The notes below the pieces were generated by a model that was not told the DNA's origin, made no database searches, and saw nothing but the letters and a program-made list of their open reading frames with translations. The position numbers and the translations under genes are program-made. This document shows positions 1 through 8,867 of a DNA stretch of 41,196 bases, in pieces. The DNA is from Candidatus Aenigmarchaeota archaeon LH_S4 (lineage in GTDB: Archaea > Aenigmatarchaeota > Aenigmatarchaeia > QMZS01). Numbering within the stretch: the first letter of the stretch is position 1; the number at the start of each line of letters is the position of its first letter. Location: contig JAGXOI010000002.1 in the NCBI GenBank assembly GCA_023659975.1, forward strand, positions 2,273 through 43,468, written 5' to 3'.

Positions 1-87
1 GGAGGAAGAAGGTAAGCCTGAAGAAGAGAGAGAGGAAGAAGGTAAGCCTGAAGAAGAGAGAGAGGAAGAAGGTAAGCCTGAAGAAGA
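1..87 (+). repeat. 30-bp tandem repeat, about 3 copies
   Basis: gaggaagaaggtaagcctgaagaagagaga repeated in tandem at the window edge. Confidence 0.9.
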
Positions 88-163
88 ATACAATACAGGA
101 AAAAGGGGTTTAGAAGAGATTAGGGAAAAAGTTAGAAAAATAGAAAAAGAGGAAAATTTGTAA
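2..163 (+). CDS. C-terminal fragment of a charged repeat protein (EEEGKPEEER decapeptide repeats), 5' end outside window
   Basis: Open frame from position 2 to TAA at 161-163; three tandem copies of a 30-bp unit encode EEEGKPEEE(R). Confidence 0.6.
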   Translation, partial: EEEGKPEEEREEEGKPEEEREEEGKPEEEYNTGKRGLEEIREKVRKIEKEENL

Positions 164-535
164 AATGGTAGGAGAAAAAGAGAAGAGGGAAATAGAAATT
201 TTAAGGGATGAGATAAAAGAAGATATAAAAAAATTAGAAGTAATGCAAACACAGAACCCTAAACAGATATGGTGAATTGTCACAGAAGATAGATGAGCTA
301 GATGATCTAAATCTTGAGTTATTAACTCCAAGAAGAGATTAAAAAAACTAACTGACGCGGGCGAATTGAGGACAATCTGAAAAATCCGTTAGAACCCAAC
401 AACATCAGAGTGTACACAAAAAAGCAACTGCGAAAACTTAAGTGAATATTGTGACAGAGAACTCAGGAAGGAAGATACATGAAAGAGAAGAAGCAATGAT
501 GAAGGAAGAACCAAAGAAAAATAGATAATTAAAAC

Positions 536-898
536 CTAAAGAATCCCAAAATAAGGCAGAGCAAACAAAATAACTTGTGTTACAGCAAATCCTAAAACCG
601 CAATTTTTAGTTTATCTCCCCAGTCTGCATCAGAGATGAGCATTACTAAAATAATCCAACAGATAATACTGAGTATCATATCACCAAATGGAATTGCATA
701 GAAAAAAGAGAGATAAGGACTTAAAAAAGTTGAGAGGATAAAAGGTAAAGTAGTAGCAAAGAAAGCAATTATAATTGAACGTACTGGAGATAAATCCCAA
801 CTATCAAATATTCCGCTTGAAATCATCAATACAACTGCTGCAACTATAAATGGAACCAGCCATGAACTTAACATCGGAACTATTGATTCAAGTACCAT
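536..898 (-). CDS. Small multi-pass membrane protein, unknown function
   Basis: 120 aa, several hydrophobic segments. Confidence 0.6.
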   Translation of the reverse strand: MVLESIVPMLSSWLVPFIVAAVVLMISSGIFDSWDLSPVRSIIIAFFATTLPFILSTFLSPYLSFFYAIPFGDMILSIICWIILVMLISDADWGDKLKIAVLGFAVTQVILFALPYFGIL

Positions 899-930
899 AA
901 TTATAATTTAAATATATTTATTTGTAAATT

Positions 931-1593
931 TCAAGAAAAAACACCCAAAATAGAATTACTAATCAAAACCCAGAAATTCCAGATAAAAGGGACAAATAAA
1001 AACAGGATAAAAAGTGCTATCAGGATTCTTAAGGAACTTCTTGAACCTTTAACTCTAAAACCATAGAAAAGTCCTACAAAAGCTCCACCTATGTGTGCAA
1101 TATGGGCAACATTCGGAGGATAGTTTGCTATTAATCCTATAATTGCATAAACTAAATATCCAATACCAATAATTCCTAAAGGAATCGGGACAAAAACTTC
1201 CATTTTTATTGGTTTTATTAAAATTGCCGCAGCTATTATTGAAAAAATTCCAGCAGAGGCTCCAACAGATATCTGAGTAGAAGAATAAATAAAAGAAGAA
1301 AGCAAATCACCTAAAAAAGCCCCTGCAATGAATAAAATCAGAAATCTTTTTTTTCCAATTTCTTCTTCTAATGCTAAACCAAAAATTAATAAAACTAGTA
1401 TATTGGACAATAAATGGTCAAGATTGGAATGTAGAAAAATCGAAGTAATTAAAACATAAAATTTTCCTGAGAGCAAAGTCTCAGTTGAGTAACCATAATC
1501 ATTAAAAATCTGCTCTGTATTTGAAGTCCATGCGAAAATGGTAGCTGTAAGACATAAAACCACCAAAATAACTGTTACTATACTTTTTGCCAT
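931..1593 (-). CDS. Rhomboid family intramembrane serine protease
   Basis: HSNLDHLLSN, GASAGIFSIIAA (catalytic GxSG) and HIAHIGGAFVGLFYG (catalytic His) motifs; multi-pass TM. Confidence 0.92.
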   Translation of the reverse strand: MAKSIVTVILVVLCLTATIFAWTSNTEQIFNDYGYSTETLLSGKFYVLITSIFLHSNLDHLLSNILVLLIFGLALEEEIGKKRFLILFIAGAFLGDLLSSFIYSSTQISVGASAGIFSIIAAAILIKPIKMEVFVPIPLGIIGIGYLVYAIIGLIANYPPNVAHIAHIGGAFVGLFYGFRVKGSRSSLRILIALFILFLFVPFIWNFWVLISNSILGVFS

Positions 1594-1641
1594 AACTATC
1601 CAATAAAACCTGGTATTTAAAAATTAAAAACAAATAAAAGT

Positions 1642-1836
1642 ATGATAATTCCTGTTAGGTGTTTCACTTGCGGAAAAGTAATTGGTCATTTTTGGGAAGA
1701 ATACAAAAAAAGAGTTGAAGCAGGTGAAGAGTCTGCTAAAATTTTGGATAGTTTGGGGATTACAAGATACTGCTGCAGAACAATCTTCTTGACTCATGTT
1801 GATTTAATCAAAGAAATTGCCCAATTTAAAGTCTAA
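1642..1836 (+). CDS. rpoN: DNA-directed RNA polymerase subunit N (RPB10 family)
   Basis: [15 protein letters not shown]...RYCCR zinc-binding signature, 64 aa. Confidence 0.97.
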   Translation: MIIPVRCFTCGKVIGHFWEEYKKRVEAGEESAKILDSLGITRYCCRTIFLTHVDLIKEIAQFKV

Positions 1837-1844
1837 TTAATTTT

Positions 1845-2252
1845 TTATTTTTCTGTCTTATTTTCTTTTGGTTCATTTAAAGGTTTTTCAACCTCTTCTT
1901 TTTTCACAAATTCATCAAATTTTTTAGAACCTTCTTTTATCACCTTTAAATTTATTTGCGCTATTTCTTCTGAAATAGTTTCTCCTCTAATACTTTTCCT
2001 TCTCCTGACTCCTTTTCCCTCTGGTCTGTACCCAACACTACCAGACAGAACCAACTTTTTCCTTGTTATTCCCTTTACCCCTTTTCTCATTGGAAATCCT
2101 TGTTTGTCGCTTCCACCTGTAATTTGTAATTCATATTTTTCCAAACCAAAGATATTTCCTTCTAATTTCTCTCCAATTTTCTTTCCGTAGATTATGTTTG
2201 AGTCAAATTCTCTCTGAAAACTTTTTCCTTTCATCGAAATAACTGCTTTCAT
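1845..2252 (-). CDS. rps6e: 30S ribosomal protein S6e
   Basis: ITGGSDKQGFPMRKGVKG and GYRPEGKGVRRRKSIRG signatures. Confidence 0.96.
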   Translation of the reverse strand: MKAVISMKGKSFQREFDSNIIYGKKIGEKLEGNIFGLEKYELQITGGSDKQGFPMRKGVKGITRKKLVLSGSVGYRPEGKGVRRRKSIRGETISEEIAQINLKVIKEGSKKFDEFVKKEEVEKPLNEPKENKTEK

Positions 2253-2273
2253 AATTTCTTAAAAATATTAATA

Positions 2274-2609
2274 ATGAAGGGCTTATATCCTGCAGTAGTT
2301 TATGTTCTCCTGTTCGCAGTCGGGATTATAGTTTTTATCTCAATCTATCATTTTACAAACGATTTTGTCTATGAGAATAATGCAGAGTTGGAAAAAGTAC
2401 AGGCAGAGAAAATCTGTGTTTTTCTGAAGAATTTGGATGGTAAAGAAGGTGAATTTGAGATAGATATAGGAGAGTTTAAAATAGAAACAAATCCATTAAA
2501 AATAATTGGTTCTTCTGTTTATAGTTGCGGAATAAGGTTAAACGATTCTGGTTCCTGTTTAGGTGAATGTAGGATTAGTGTTTTAGGGGATAAAGTTGTT
2601 TTTTCCTGA
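2274..2609 (+). CDS. Small N-terminally membrane-anchored protein (possibly pilin-like)
   Basis: 111 aa with a single N-terminal hydrophobic segment. Confidence 0.55.
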   Translation: MKGLYPAVVYVLLFAVGIIVFISIYHFTNDFVYENNAELEKVQAEKICVFLKNLDGKEGEFEIDIGEFKIETNPLKIIGSSVYSCGIRLNDSGSCLGECRISVLGDKVVFS

Positions 2610-2981
2610 CATATATCTTACTAGTTTTTCTAAATCTTCTGGTTTAAAACTCAATTTTCTGGATGGTCCAAAATTTAAAGAAATACCTTCTCCTTTATGA
2701 AATGTATATCTAAATGGTTCTGGTAAAACAATTTCTCCATTTTTAGATAAACGAAACTCTTTATATTCTTTATCTATAGGAGATATTTCAAAAGGTATTT
2801 CCTTTCTGTTATGTACCACAACACATTTTTCGTGAGGATTGATTCCCACCTTTTCCAAATATTTAAAGTTAATACCAGCTTCAGCATACAAGCAATTTTC
2901 ATCTAGATCCTCCTTCAATCCAATTCTAACTGAGAAACCACCTATTACTGAAGCATAAAGGTCTCCTCCAACATTTATCAA
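2583..2981 (-). CDS. Hypothetical protein
   Basis: 132 aa ORF; overlaps the convergent ORF by 27 bp. Confidence 0.55.
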   Translation of the reverse strand: MINVGGDLYASVIGGFSVRIGLKEDLDENCLYAEAGINFKYLEKVGINPHEKCVVVHNRKEIPFEISPIDKEYKEFRLSKNGEIVLPEPFRYTFHKGEGISLNFGPSRKLSFKPEDLEKLVRYMSGKNNFIP

Positions 2982-3019
2982 AGAAATATATAAACCATAC
3001 TGTTAATTAATAATAAACT

Positions 3020-4159
3020 TTAACTAAATTGTTTTTCCTTTTCTGATTTTTCAAAGTTCTTCCTCAAAAGTTTCTCAACACCTTTTGTATTATCTTCAAT
3101 AATCAAATTTAAAAATTCTTCTGAATCCATAAATTTACTTTTCTCCTTTAGCAATTTCAGCCCGTATTCTTCAGCACTCAGTTGTTTTCTAAAAATCTCT
3201 GTTTTCTGTTTCTCAAAGTTTTTCTCTATCTCTTTTTTGAAAATCAGAATTCCTTTTTCCCTGTATTTTCTTTCAATTATATTCAAATCTAAATGGCTTG
3301 TATTTTTTATTTTTATTTTGATGATTGGTTTTAATTTTCTCTCTGGAAGGTTCTCAAGGAATTCCTCTATCTCTTCTTTTGTCTCAACTGATTTAAAATA
3401 AAAGTCTCTCTGTTCTATCTCCCTATACTTTAATTCTTTGTTTAAAGTAAAATAACCTTTTCTAACTTCAGACTCTTTTTTGTTCAACTGTGTAGGAATT
3501 GTGCTTCCAGCCATTAGTAATTTTCCATTTTTCAAAGGAACCTCATTTTTCCAGTGAATATGACCATCCAGAATAATGTCAAAACCAGTTGGCAAATCAG
3601 AAATTTTCAAGTTAACATCCTCGAGAGGAGAATAAACAAAAGGCTCAATATTCTGATGTAGTAAGAGAATATTCTTAGCATTTAGAACAGGCTTCGGAGC
3701 CCATTCCTCCAAAACATCTTTTGAATATTTCTCTGGAACATAACTCATTCCATGAATAGCTATTTTCTCTCCTTTTAGTTCAAAAACAATTTTCTGGCAG
3801 TGGAGATTAATCAGCAAACCAGCGTTTTCAAGGCTCTGAATCGGATTTATTAGGTTTGCCCTTCTCTCGTGATTCCCATAAATTGAGATAAAAGGAACTC
3901 CTTGCAGAGCTCTCATATTAATTTCCTTGTCGCACTCAATAAATTTAATTTCACTTTTCTTATCTTTCAATTTTGAGAGAAAATGCATCGCTTCTGCCAG
4001 AACTTCCAGTCTTGGAACTCTTGAATCAAATAAATCTCCAGCAAAAAGGATTAAATCATTTTGCTCTTTTAAAATCTCATCCAAAACAGAAAAACAGTCT
4101 TTTTCTCTCTCTGTATTATAACCATAGCCTAAGTGAAAATCTGAAGTTAGGAGGAGCAT
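3020..4159 (-). CDS. mre11: Mre11-like DNA repair exonuclease (calcineurin-type phosphoesterase)
   Basis: TSDFHLGY, LFAGDLFD, GNHERR, HGMSYVP and DGHIHW metallophosphoesterase motifs. Confidence 0.9.
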   Translation of the reverse strand: MLLLTSDFHLGYGYNTEREKDCFSVLDEILKEQNDLILFAGDLFDSRVPRLEVLAEAMHFLSKLKDKKSEIKFIECDKEINMRALQGVPFISIYGNHERRANLINPIQSLENAGLLINLHCQKIVFELKGEKIAIHGMSYVPEKYSKDVLEEWAPKPVLNAKNILLLHQNIEPFVYSPLEDVNLKISDLPTGFDIILDGHIHWKNEVPLKNGKLLMAGSTIPTQLNKKESEVRKGYFTLNKELKYREIEQRDFYFKSVETKEEIEEFLENLPERKLKPIIKIKIKNTSHLDLNIIERKYREKGILIFKKEIEKNFEKQKTEIFRKQLSAEEYGLKLLKEKSKFMDSEEFLNLIIEDNTKGVEKLLRKNFEKSEKEKQFS

Positions 4160-4175
4160 AATTTACAAAAACAAA

Positions 4176-4931
4176 TCACTTATTAATTTTCTCAAGTTCC
4201 TTAGTTAATTCTTCTCTGATTTCCTCACTTTTGTCTTCATCAGAGAAATAATCTAGTCTTGAGGCAACCATTATTTTTGCAGAAAGTAGTCTGGCAACTC
4301 TCCCTCGATTTTCTTTTTTTGCCTCCTGAATAAAATTTGATTTGAAAATCATTCCATACTTTGGGATTTTCTGCTTTTCTTCAAGATATTTAAATAAAGA
4401 TTTTTCTGCCCCTATAATCTGGATTTTAGAGGAAGGCATTTTTGATAGGTTTTTCAACCCCCTTGCTTTGGCAATTAGATTTGCAGCAAGGATAGGACCC
4501 AAAAGAGTAGATAAATTTGGTGCAATTTTTTTAACTCCGTCTTTAACCTCATTTTCCAATTTATCTTTTAGTTTCTCTGTATTTCCAATTGTTGGTTTAT
4601 AAATCCCATATTTTGACAGAATTTTTTCCCTATTTCTTAGAACATTTATGTTATAAGTTAATTCATCGAGAGTCCTTGAAGCTAAAATAAGTTTTTCTTC
4701 ATCCTTTCCTCTACTTTTCAATTTCAATTTTGTTAGGGCAATTCCAAATTCATTCATCCACCTCTGGAAGTTTTTATATGGAAATAATTCTTCTAATTCT
4801 TCTTTAAGAACTACTATCTCATTTTCCCTCTCTAAAAATTGCTTTGCTGCTATTTTAGGGTTCTCTGAGAATTTTTGTATTAACTTCCTGCTCTCAAGAA
4901 TTCCAAAAGGAAGTTTTGTTTTTCTAATCAT
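4176..4931 (-). CDS. nop5: Nop5/Nop56-like C/D box RNP protein (start reassigned to MIRKTKLPFG)
   Basis: NOP domain LGPILAANLIAKARGLKNLSKMPSSKIQIIGAEKSLFKYL; the ORF track extends upstream to 4994 but that extension is antisense to a fibrillarin 5' fragment. Confidence 0.93.
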   Translation of the reverse strand: MIRKTKLPFGILESRKLIQKFSENPKIAAKQFLERENEIVVLKEELEELFPYKNFQRWMNEFGIALTKLKLKSRGKDEEKLILASRTLDELTYNINVLRNREKILSKYGIYKPTIGNTEKLKDKLENEVKDGVKKIAPNLSTLLGPILAANLIAKARGLKNLSKMPSSKIQIIGAEKSLFKYLEEKQKIPKYGMIFKSNFIQEAKKENRGRVARLLSAKIMVASRLDYFSDEDKSEEIREELTKELEKINK

Positions 4932-4953
4932 AATTCTATAATGGAGATTTTTA
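4871..4953. repeat. Left copy of an 83-bp direct repeat (5' ends of nop5 and fibrillarin)
   Basis: atttttgtattaacttcctg...ataatggagattttta is identical to 6681-6763. Confidence 0.97.
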
Positions 4954-4979
4954 GAGGGGTTTATAAGAGAGGGGAAAAC
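4941..4979 (+). pseudogene. Fibrillarin 5' fragment (MEIFRGVYKRGEN)
   Basis: atggagatttttagaggggtttataagagaggggaaaac parallels the fibrillarin start MEIFKGVHKKGNG at 6751. Confidence 0.85.
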
Positions 4980-5033
4980 TTTTTTGCTCGTCACTTTCAG
5001 AACTATTTCTAAAGTATAAAGATTAATTTATGG

Positions 5034-6629
5034 CTACTCCTCAAATACGCTCTTTATATCTGGATGCAGGCCCTCTTCAACTTTTTCGATTGCTTTTTGT
5101 CTAATCCTTTTTATCTCTTCGTTTTTCTCATTGAATTCAGATTTGGAGTAGAGCTTCTCCGGGTGTAAGAAAACGTCATCTACGTATCTAACTGCTTTGG
5201 GTACCTTAAAACCGGTTGGTGAATCTATCCATTCTTCAAGACCCCTTCTCAATAAAGAGTCCAGTATAGAAACGGTCTGCTTCAGCTTTATATCTTGGTA
5301 GGAATGACCCTCACCTATACCACCGGTGTTGAGCAGGTAGAACTTGACATTGGGGATTCCCTTCAATATTTCATAAAATCTGTTGGCGTGGTAAGCTCTA
5401 TCACCGGCAACGAATGGGTCGTAGAAAAAAACACTTCTGATCTTACCTGCTTGAGTTGGATCTCCTGCAGAGGATTCCATCGCCTGTCCAACTACCATCA
5501 GAGCAGCAGCCTGTTCCAGAGTCAGTTTAGATATAGCAGGAATAGTCGGTCCTCTGGTTATCAAGATGAGGTTATCTACTCTGTCCACATCGATATGGTC
5601 GCTGGCATGCATGAAGTCTCTTCTCTGTATAACTGCCCTACCGTTGGAGGTCCTCTCAAAATTATAGAGGTCAAAATCCCCTTCTTCTGTTACATAAACG
5701 TTTTCACATAAAGTTTCGGGTTTCATCAGGCCGTAATAGATCTCCATGTGGTCTCTGGGGTTAACACCCTCTGTTTTTACGAATGTCCCCCCTGCCTCAA
5801 AGCCATAAAATGAACCATCAGGATAGAGAGTACCTCCATCATCCTGAATGAGCCATGACTTTTCTCCCTGCTTTCTAGCCAGGATCTTGGAGGTCAGAAT
5901 TGTTTTTCCATTGGCGGAGAGAGCCATCAGCAGAGTTCGAACTTTTCTGTAATCACCATGTACTGACTGAAGATAATCTTCACGGCAGCCACTATGGAGG
6001 AATAAGCCTCCTTTCTTGACTTTGGCTCCCCAATCCTCAGCAGCAAAAACTCCTTTTTTGTATTCTCCTATGTAACTACTATTCCTGACTATTTTGATTA
6101 CCCTACCGTCTTCCAGAATTGCCAGTCTTATTGTAATATCTTTCTCTGGGAGGGGTTTGGATTTATTCTCTTCAAAAGCCTCATCAAAGAAGAAGATCAT
6201 CTGATAATCCGGTTCCTCAATTTTCTGTCTTCTCACATGGAAGAGGTTACCGCCTCCATACGCAAGGTGAGCAAAACTCTGGGGTACAATTAATCTCACA
6301 GTTGTGTCACTATTTTTATTTCCTACGACTCTGTCAATGGCGATAAGATTTTCTTTGCTGAGATAGTCTTCACACTGCTCCAGGAGCTTCGTCTCTTCCT
6401 CTCCAAAAAGGTGATCTTTGCTATTTTTTGTAAATTTAGCCGCTCTAGAAGTTGGGTCGCTTTCCGCCACAAAATTCCTGTGTACTGTCTTGACAACTCC
6501 TGGCTGTTTTTTGACCATAGCTCTTAGCTCTCTTCTGGATGGATTTTCAGCCAATCGGCCTTCTTCCAACGCCTTTTTATATATTCTATCCGCAACATTG
6601 GCGAATTCTTCCAAGTCCAACTCTGACAT
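5034..6629 (-). CDS. pckA: Phosphoenolpyruvate carboxykinase, ATP-type family, divergent
   Basis: FAHLAYGGGNLFHVRR, LSANGKT P-loop-like, WLIQDDGG...FYGFEAGGTFVKTEG, LILITRGPTIPAISKLTLEQAAALMVVG; about 530 aa. Confidence 0.85.
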   Translation of the reverse strand: MSELDLEEFANVADRIYKKALEEGRLAENPSRRELRAMVKKQPGVVKTVHRNFVAESDPTSRAAKFTKNSKDHLFGEEETKLLEQCEDYLSKENLIAIDRVVGNKNSDTTVRLIVPQSFAHLAYGGGNLFHVRRQKIEEPDYQMIFFFDEAFEENKSKPLPEKDITIRLAILEDGRVIKIVRNSSYIGEYKKGVFAAEDWGAKVKKGGLFLHSGCREDYLQSVHGDYRKVRTLLMALSANGKTILTSKILARKQGEKSWLIQDDGGTLYPDGSFYGFEAGGTFVKTEGVNPRDHMEIYYGLMKPETLCENVYVTEEGDFDLYNFERTSNGRAVIQRRDFMHASDHIDVDRVDNLILITRGPTIPAISKLTLEQAAALMVVGQAMESSAGDPTQAGKIRSVFFYDPFVAGDRAYHANRFYEILKGIPNVKFYLLNTGGIGEGHSYQDIKLKQTVSILDSLLRRGLEEWIDSPTGFKVPKAVRYVDDVFLHPEKLYSKSEFNEKNEEIKRIRQKAIEKVEEGLHPDIKSVFEE

Positions 6630-6680
6630 ATTATTATACCCTTTTCAACTTAAACTCAACTGGATTCCACCAAAAACCCA

Positions 6681-6763
6681 ATTTTTGTATTAACTTCCTG
6701 CTCTCAAGAATTCCAAAAGGAAGTTTTGTTTTTCTAATCATAATTCTATAATGGAGATTTTTA
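6681..6763. repeat. Right copy of the 83-bp direct repeat (nop5 5' remnant plus fibrillarin start)
   Basis: Identical to 4871-4953, offset 1810 bp; nop5 homology stops abruptly at 6681. Confidence 0.97.
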
Positions 6764-7347
6764 AAGGAGTTCATAAAAAAGGAAATGGTTTATATACAAA
6801 AGGGAAGAATCTCGAAGAGTGGAATCCCTATAAATCAAAACCTGCAGCAGCGATTTTACTAGGTTTACAGAATTTTCCTGTAAAAAAAGGGCAGAAAATT
6901 TTATATTTAGGTGCTGCTCACGGGACAACACTTTCTCACTTCTCAAATATTGTTGGTGACAAGGGACTTATTTATGGAGTTGAAATCTCTGCTAAAATAA
7001 TTTCAAATTTAGTTGAAAAAGTGAAGAAAAAATCAAATGTTGTTCCCCTACTTGAAGATGCAAGATTTCCAGAAAAATATGGGTGGATTGGAAATGTTGA
7101 CTTAATTTATGAAGACATTGCCCAGAGAGACCAGGTTCAAATCCTGAAAAGAAACAAGATTTTTCTGAAAGAGAGGGGAATTATTGTAATTACCCTAAAA
7201 GCAAAGGCAATAGATTCACTAAAAGAAGTTAAAGAAATTTATAGGGAAGCAATCAAAGAATTGAGTAAAGATTTTGAAATTTTAGAAGTTTTGGATTTAG
7301 AGCCTTATGAGCACGACCATCTTTTTATTGTTGGTAATATGAAATAA
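6751..7347 (+). CDS. flpA: Fibrillarin-like rRNA/tRNA 2'-O-methyltransferase
   Basis: ILYLGAAHGTTLSHFSNIVG, YGVEIS, LIYEDIAQRDQVQI, VITLKAKAID. Confidence 0.97.
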   Translation: MEIFKGVHKKGNGLYTKGKNLEEWNPYKSKPAAAILLGLQNFPVKKGQKILYLGAAHGTTLSHFSNIVGDKGLIYGVEISAKIISNLVEKVKKKSNVVPLLEDARFPEKYGWIGNVDLIYEDIAQRDQVQILKRNKIFLKERGIIVITLKAKAIDSLKEVKEIYREAIKELSKDFEILEVLDLEPYEHDHLFIVGNMK

Positions 7348-7349
7348 AT

Positions 7350-7928
7350 ATGAAAGTTATTGCCCTGGGAGCAGAAGCAAAGATTTATTTAGATAGGGAT
7401 AAAATAGTCAAGGAGAGAATTTCCAAAAAATATAGAGAAAAAGAATTAGATGTTTTTTTGAGGAAAAGGAGGACAAAGAAAGAAGCAAAATTATTATCAG
7501 ATGTGAAAAGGCTTGGAATAAAAGTTCCTACCTTGTTTGATGTGAAAAATTTTTCAATAGGGATGGAATTTATTGAAGGAAAAAAATTAAAAGAATATCT
7601 CAACAAAAATAATTATAGAAAACTCTGCAAGAAAATCGGGGAAGCTATTTCAAAGATACATTCGGCTGATATAATTCATGGAGACCTAACAACCTCAAAT
7701 ATTATTGTCAAAAATGAAGAACTCTACTTTATAGACTTTGGTCTCGGAGTAGAAACAAAAAGTTTGGAGCAGAAAGCCTCTGATTTACTGACTTTAGTTC
7801 AAAATTTCAGAGCAGTTCACCCAGAATTTAATTGCTGGAAATATTTTTTGTCAGGTTATAAAAATAGAGAAACAGAGAAAATTTTGGAAGTTTTTGAAAA
7901 GATGTTAAAGAGGAGAAGGTATATTTAA
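7350..7928 (+). CDS. bud32: KEOPS complex kinase Bud32
   Basis: GAEAKIY, GMEFIEGKKLKEYL, DIIHGDLTTSNIIV, FIDFGLG motifs. Confidence 0.94.
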   Translation: MKVIALGAEAKIYLDRDKIVKERISKKYREKELDVFLRKRRTKKEAKLLSDVKRLGIKVPTLFDVKNFSIGMEFIEGKKLKEYLNKNNYRKLCKKIGEAISKIHSADIIHGDLTTSNIIVKNEELYFIDFGLGVETKSLEQKASDLLTLVQNFRAVHPEFNCWKYFLSGYKNRETEKILEVFEKMLKRRRYI

Positions 7929-7943
7929 GTTAGTTACTAAATT

Positions 7944-8126
7944 ATGGTTGAGAAAGCTTGTAAGATTTGTCATATGCTGACAGAGAAAAAGGAATGTCCA
8001 GTTTGTAAAACAAAAGAGTTAACAGAGAATTGGCAGGGGATTGCTATTATTTTTAATCCTGAAGAAAGTGATGTTGCAAAAGAGTTAAATTTCAAATTAT
8101 CTGGAAAATACGCTATTAAGGTATAA
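7944..8126 (+). CDS. spt4: Transcription elongation factor Spt4 (RpoE'')
   Basis: KACKICHMLTEKKECPVCKTKELTENWQGIAIIFNPEESDVAKEL. Confidence 0.95.
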   Translation: MVEKACKICHMLTEKKECPVCKTKELTENWQGIAIIFNPEESDVAKELNFKLSGKYAIKV

Positions 8127-8158
8127 TTTTCTTATATATATATCTATATGTATTAGTT

Positions 8159-8806
8159 ATGGCAGTAATGGAAGCACTACCCATGTTGTTGACAAATCTC
8201 GGAGAAAGTACAATTGCTTTTCTTCCTAACCTTATAGGAGCATTGATAATTCTCTTATTGGGTTATATAATAGGAAAAGTTGTTGGAGTGGTGATTGAAA
8301 AAATCTGCAGAGGTGCAATGTTGGACAAGTATATAAAAAGTAAAGGATTCAAATTGAGTTACCTTTTTAAGGTGGCAGGATCTTGGATAGTTTATTTAGT
8401 AGCAATACAAGCAGCATTTCAATATTTGGGAATAATAGCCTTGGCAATGTTTGTGGATAAAATTGTAAATTTCATACCAATGGCTGTTGGTGCAGCAATA
8501 ATTATAGTAGTCGGTTACATCTTGGGTAATTTCTTTGAGGAGCAAATAAACTTAAGCAAAGGAAAATATAGGGAGTTAGTTGGTAGAATAGTAAACTTCT
8601 TTGTAATTTATGTAGCAATTGCAATGGCTTTGCCGGTTATAGGGATAGACACAATGCTGGTAAATAGCATACTATTGGTAATAATAGCAAGTGTTGGTCT
8701 TGGATTTGCCATTGCAATGGGTCTTGGATTGAAGGAGGTTGTTGCAAAGGAAGCAGATAAATATATTGGTGATGTAGAAAAGTCATTTGTTAAAAAGAAA
8801 AAATAA
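8159..8806 (+). CDS. MscS-like transmembrane helix protein
   Basis: Repeated hydrophobic segments LIGALIILLLGYIIGKVVG and GAAIIIVVGYILGNF. Confidence 0.75.
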   Translation: MAVMEALPMLLTNLGESTIAFLPNLIGALIILLLGYIIGKVVGVVIEKICRGAMLDKYIKSKGFKLSYLFKVAGSWIVYLVAIQAAFQYLGIIALAMFVDKIVNFIPMAVGAAIIIVVGYILGNFFEEQINLSKGKYRELVGRIVNFFVIYVAIAMALPVIGIDTMLVNSILLVIIASVGLGFAIAMGLGLKEVVAKEADKYIGDVEKSFVKKKK

Positions 8807-8867
8807 TTTTATTTTTTAGTTTTTTTTAAATTTTAATATTTAATAGGGTATATTCTTTGAATATATT

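Noticed and set aside
1-87. CRISPR array
   Set aside because: The 30-bp units are contiguous with no spacers and are in-frame codon repeats.
110-331. 73-aa minus-strand ORF
   Set aside because: Antisense to the repeat-protein end and the purine-rich reading frames; low complexity.
4932-4994. Extended N-terminus of Nop5 (MTSKKVFPSLINPSKNLHYRI)
   Set aside because: It reads antisense through the duplicated fibrillarin 5' fragment; the other repeat copy supports MIRKTKLPFG as the start.
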